Below, piece after piece: positions 61,813 to 64,000 of a DNA stretch of 64,000 nt (position 1 is its first letter; each line of letters starts with the position of its first letter). This DNA comes from Mesorhizobium sp. M1C.F.Ca.ET.210.01.1.1 (lineage in GTDB: Bacteria > Pseudomonadota > Alphaproteobacteria > Rhizobiales > Rhizobiaceae). Position numbers and translations under genes: made by a program. The DNA is taken from NCBI RefSeq assembly GCF_004791585.1, contig NZ_SRUU01000004.1:229511-293510 (forward strand), written 5' to 3'. The notes under the pieces were generated by a model, which made no database searches, was not told where the DNA came from, and worked only from the letters and a program-made list of their open reading frames with translations.

Positions 61813-62931
61813 TTGCCTCGCGCCGCAGCGCCGTTCTTCGGCTTCGCCCGGTTGCTGCGCCGTCACGCCTTCCCCATCGCGCCGGAACAGGTGACCAGCT
61901 TCATGCAGGCGGTAGCCCTGCTCGGGCCGCGCTCGATGAACGACATTCGCGAGGCGGCGCTTGCGACGCTGGCGCCCTCGCCCGATCGCCGCGGTGAATT
62001 CGAGGCGCATTTCCGTGCCCATTTCTACGGCGACGCCAAGCCATCGATCGAAGGCGAAGAGGAGGACGAAACCCGCGTCAAGGACGATCGTGGCACGCAC
62101 GAGGAGGAAAATCAGATCGTTCGCCAGGAGAAAGGTGGCGAGCTGTCCTCGGCGCTCGAGCAACTGAGCCGCCGCGATTTCCAGCGCGACACCGATGGCC
62201 TCGCCTCGTTCCGCCGCAGGCTTGCTTCTGCACTGCCAGCCCGCCGCTCCTTCCGCACCATGCGCGCCCACTCGCGCGGCACGCTCGACCTGCGCCGCTC
62301 GCTCAGCGAAATCGTCAGCGCCGACGGCGACATCCCCGCGCCGCTGCTGCGCCGTCGCCAGACCGTGCCGCGCAAGCTGCTTTTGCTGATCGATGTCTCC
62401 GGCTCGATGAAGCTGCACACCGCAGATTACCTGAGGCTGGCGCACGCGGCGGTGCAGGGCGCAGGCCGAGCCGAAGTCTTCACCTTCGGCACGCGGCTCA
62501 CCCGCATTACCTCGGCTTTGCGCATCCGCGATCGCGATCAGGCGCTGGCTCGTGCGGCAGTGCTGGTCGACGACTGGGATGGCGGCACCCGCATGGGGCC
62601 GACATTGCTCGCTCTTCTTTCCGTGCCGCGCTTTTCCGCCTTCGCGCGCGGCGCGGCGGTGGTGATCCTGTCGGACGCGCTGGAGCGCGGCGACCATTCC
62701 GACCTCGAAACCGCGATGCGCCGGCTCAGCGCCCGCGCCTTCCGGCTGTCGCTGGCGACGCCGCTCGCCGGCGACCCGCGCTTCCGACCGGAAACGGCTG
62801 CGCTTCGCGCTATCCTGCCGGCGCTCGACGATCTGGTCGATGGCTCGTCGTCAACGAGCCTCTCCGACTTCATCCTGTCGCTCGCCCGCCCCGCTCCAGC
62901 GGCCGAGACCATCTGGAAAAGGGTATCGTGA
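61813..62931 (+). CDS. VWA-domain protein (CoxE-like), partner of MoxR
   Basis: A 372-residue protein with a likely TTG start at 61813, 5 nt after AGAGG. The N-terminal half is rich in charged residues (EGEEEDETRVKDDRGTHEEEN); the C-terminal half is a von Willebrand A domain with MIDAS motif LLLIDVSGSMKLH and later DDWDGGTRMGP and VVILSDALERGD. CoxE-type proteins work with MoxR ATPases in maturing molybdenum hydroxylases. In-frame upstream sequence lies within repeat DNA and is unlikely to be translated. The stop overlaps the ATG of the amidohydrolase by one base. Confidence 0.88.
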   Translation: MPRAAAPFFGFARLLRRHAFPIAPEQVTSFMQAVALLGPRSMNDIREAALATLAPSPDRRGEFEAHFRAHFYGDAKPSIEGEEEDETRVKDDRGTHEEENQIVRQEKGGELSSALEQLSRRDFQRDTDGLASFRRRLASALPARRSFRTMRAHSRGTLDLRRSLSEIVSADGDIPAPLLRRRQTVPRKLLLLIDVSGSMKLHTADYLRLAHAAVQGAGRAEVFTFGTRLTRITSALRIRDRDQALARAAVLVDDWDGGTRMGPTLLALLSVPRFSAFARGAAVVILSDALERGDHSDLETAMRRLSARAFRLSLATPLAGDPRFRPETAALRAILPALDDLVDGSSSTSLSDFILSLARPAPAAETIWKRVS

Positions 62932-63818
62932 TGCAGAAGGCGATCGACGCGCACTTCCACATCTGGCGCCAACGGGACCAGCCCTGGCTGGTCGGGCCGA
63001 TGGTGCCGCGCATCTTCGGCCCTTACGAGCCGATCCGGCGCGACTATCCAATCGGGGAATTCCTCGAAGACCAGAAGGGCTCCGGCGTCGAGAAGGCCAT
63101 CTATGTCCAGACCAACTGGGCCAAGGAGGATTTTGAGAAGGAGGTCGCCTTCCTGCAGAAGACCGCGGAGGAGACCGGCTGGCCGCATGCGATCGTCGGC
63201 TATGCCGACATGAGCGTCGACGACGTCCGGCCGCAGATCGACCGGCTGATGAAATACAGGCTGCTGCGCGGCGTGCGCATGCAGCTCCACTGGCACGAGA
63301 CGCCGGCCTTCCGCTTCGCCGCATCAGCCGATCAGGTGATCGACCCCAAGGTGCGCGCCAACGTGGCGCGGCTGAAGGATTACGGCCTCTCCTTCGACCT
63401 GCAGCTTTTTCCGGCGCAGATGAAGGACGGGCTGACTTTGGTAGGAGAAAATCCCGAGACCAATTTCATCCTCACCCATGCCGGCATGCTGACCGGCATG
63501 GAGCCCGAAATCACCGAAGCCTGGAAGGCAGGCCTTCGCACGCTGTCGGCGGCGCCCAATTTCTACGCCAAACTCTCCGGGCTCGGCACTTTCGTCCATC
63601 GCAATGACCCCGAGTTGACTGCCTACATCGTCGACAACGCGATCGATATCCTCGGCAGTGCCCGGCTGATGTTCGGCTCGAATTTCCCGATCGAGAAGCT
63701 GTGGACCAGCCATGCCGAACTGATCAAGGCGCATCGGGCGGCTGTGGCCAGGCATGGCTCGAAGGCTGAGGCGGATATTTTCTGGAATACCGCCGAGGAG
63801 GTTTACCGGCCAGTGTAG
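62931..63818 (+). CDS. Amidohydrolase_2 family hydrolase (COG3618-like TIM barrel)
   Basis: A 295-residue TIM-barrel hydrolase: MQKAIDAHFHIWRQ with the first two His, VRMQLHW, FILTHAGM, YAKLSGLG and LMFGSNFPIEKL. In most relatives the last motif is GSDFP/GSDWP; Asn251 stands in place of Asp, as often in the COG3618 branch (fuconolactone-, pyrone- and sulfomuconolactone-hydrolase-like enzymes). It would open a lactone or ring-derived product. Its ATG overlaps the VWA stop (TGATG), making it part of the hydroxylase operon; it is a good candidate for the step after hydroxylation. Confidence 0.88.
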   Translation: MQKAIDAHFHIWRQRDQPWLVGPMVPRIFGPYEPIRRDYPIGEFLEDQKGSGVEKAIYVQTNWAKEDFEKEVAFLQKTAEETGWPHAIVGYADMSVDDVRPQIDRLMKYRLLRGVRMQLHWHETPAFRFAASADQVIDPKVRANVARLKDYGLSFDLQLFPAQMKDGLTLVGENPETNFILTHAGMLTGMEPEITEAWKAGLRTLSAAPNFYAKLSGLGTFVHRNDPELTAYIVDNAIDILGSARLMFGSNFPIEKLWTSHAELIKAHRAAVARHGSKAEADIFWNTAEEVYRPV

Positions 63819-63827
63819 AGGGTGGTC

Positions 63828-63850
63828 CCTTCTCCACTTGCGGGAGAAGG
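63828..63850. repeat. Palindromic repeat after the amidohydrolase gene
   Basis: CCTTCTCC and GGAGAAGG pair around ACTTGCG, 9 bp after the stop codon, followed by GCGCGCAGCGCC and CGGATGAGCG. It is related to the repeats at 24824-24945 and 61480-61807 and may end the operon transcript. Confidence 0.65.
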
Positions 63851-63896
63851 TGGATCGGCGCGCAGCGCCGAGACGGATGAGCGACTATCTGAGGTG

Positions 63897-64000
63897 TCAA
63901 GTTGCATTTGCGAACTCGCTGCGCGCGTCGCGTGCTTTTGCATTGAGAATGACGAGCAGCTTGCGGGCGAGCGCGATACGGATGACCATTTTCTCCTTGC
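63897..64000 (-). CDS. C-terminal fragment of an IS110/IS116-type transposase (runs off the window)
   Basis: On the minus strand the frame is open from the right edge to a TGA at 63897-63899 and encodes KEKMVIRIALARKLLVILNA followed by KARDARSEFANAT. The (A/V)xRKLLVxLNAxxRD pattern is typical of the extreme C-terminus of IS110/IS116-family transposases. Only about 33 residues are inside the window, so whether the element is intact cannot be judged. It directly abuts the hydroxylase operon end, marking a possible boundary of a transferred segment. Confidence 0.6.
   Translation of the reverse strand, partial: KEKMVIRIALARKLLVILNAKARDARSEFANAT

Overview
The window is GC-rich, densely coded DNA of a rhizobial alphaproteobacterium, most likely Mesorhizobium or a close relative. 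This is an inference from the many periplasmic-binding-protein ABC systems, the FadR/LacI/AraC sugar-type regulators, the TamA/TamB pair and the families of short palindromic intergenic repeats. No rRNA, tRNA, CRISPR array, replication origin or prophage was seen. One insertion-sequence remnant touches the right edge.

Layout. 1-3453 (minus): an mttB-like methyltransferase followed by a dimethylglycine-dehydrogenase-like flavoprotein cut by the left edge. 3658-4248: a lysozyme-fold lipoprotein. 4419-10756 (minus): a peptide/nickel-type ABC operon (binding protein, two permeases, fused double ATPase). 11032-19013 (minus): tamA and an unusually long tamB. 19292-27794 (plus): alpha-2-macroglobulin, pbpC and a VanX-like DD-dipeptidase, an envelope block divergent from tamAB. 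28000-33122: a sulfate ABC transporter (sbp, cysT, cysW, cysA) plus a second sulfate-binding protein, followed by an Rrf2 regulator with four cysteines, an acyltransferase-like protein and gluconokinase. 35827-45027 (minus): two tandem sugar ABC operons, the first with a fused double permease, with a LacI-family regulator and a perfect 18-bp operator upstream of the second. 46462-48141: an MFS carrier and a DUF3175 protein. 48142-55212: two nearly identical FadR-type regulators around an epimerase/dehydrogenase, a 3-hydroxyisobutyrate-dehydrogenase-family enzyme and a third sugar ABC transporter. 55361-63818 (plus): an AraC regulator and a molybdenum hydroxylase cluster: SRPBCC protein, FAD subunit, 2Fe-2S subunit, molybdopterin subunit encoded as two genes, MoxR ATPase, VWA protein and a COG3618-type amidohydrolase.

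How the parts fit. The window is mainly nutrient uptake plus matching catabolism: methylamines/betaine-type C1 compounds, peptides, sulfate, several sugars or sugar acids, and an unidentified substrate hydroxylated by the molybdenum enzyme. The envelope block (TamAB, alpha-2-macroglobulin, PbpC, DD-dipeptidase) is the exception.

The most interesting observations are: (1) the split-subunit molybdenum hydroxylase with its CoxD/CoxE-like maturation pair and an amidohydrolase; (2) a roughly 622-residue tandem duplication inside TamB; (3) four copies of a palindromic repeat that each abut a stop codon in the same orientation; (4) another repeat family that appears to supply the ribosome binding sites of two genes; (5) matching TTGT-N3-ACAA operators next to the twin FadR regulators.
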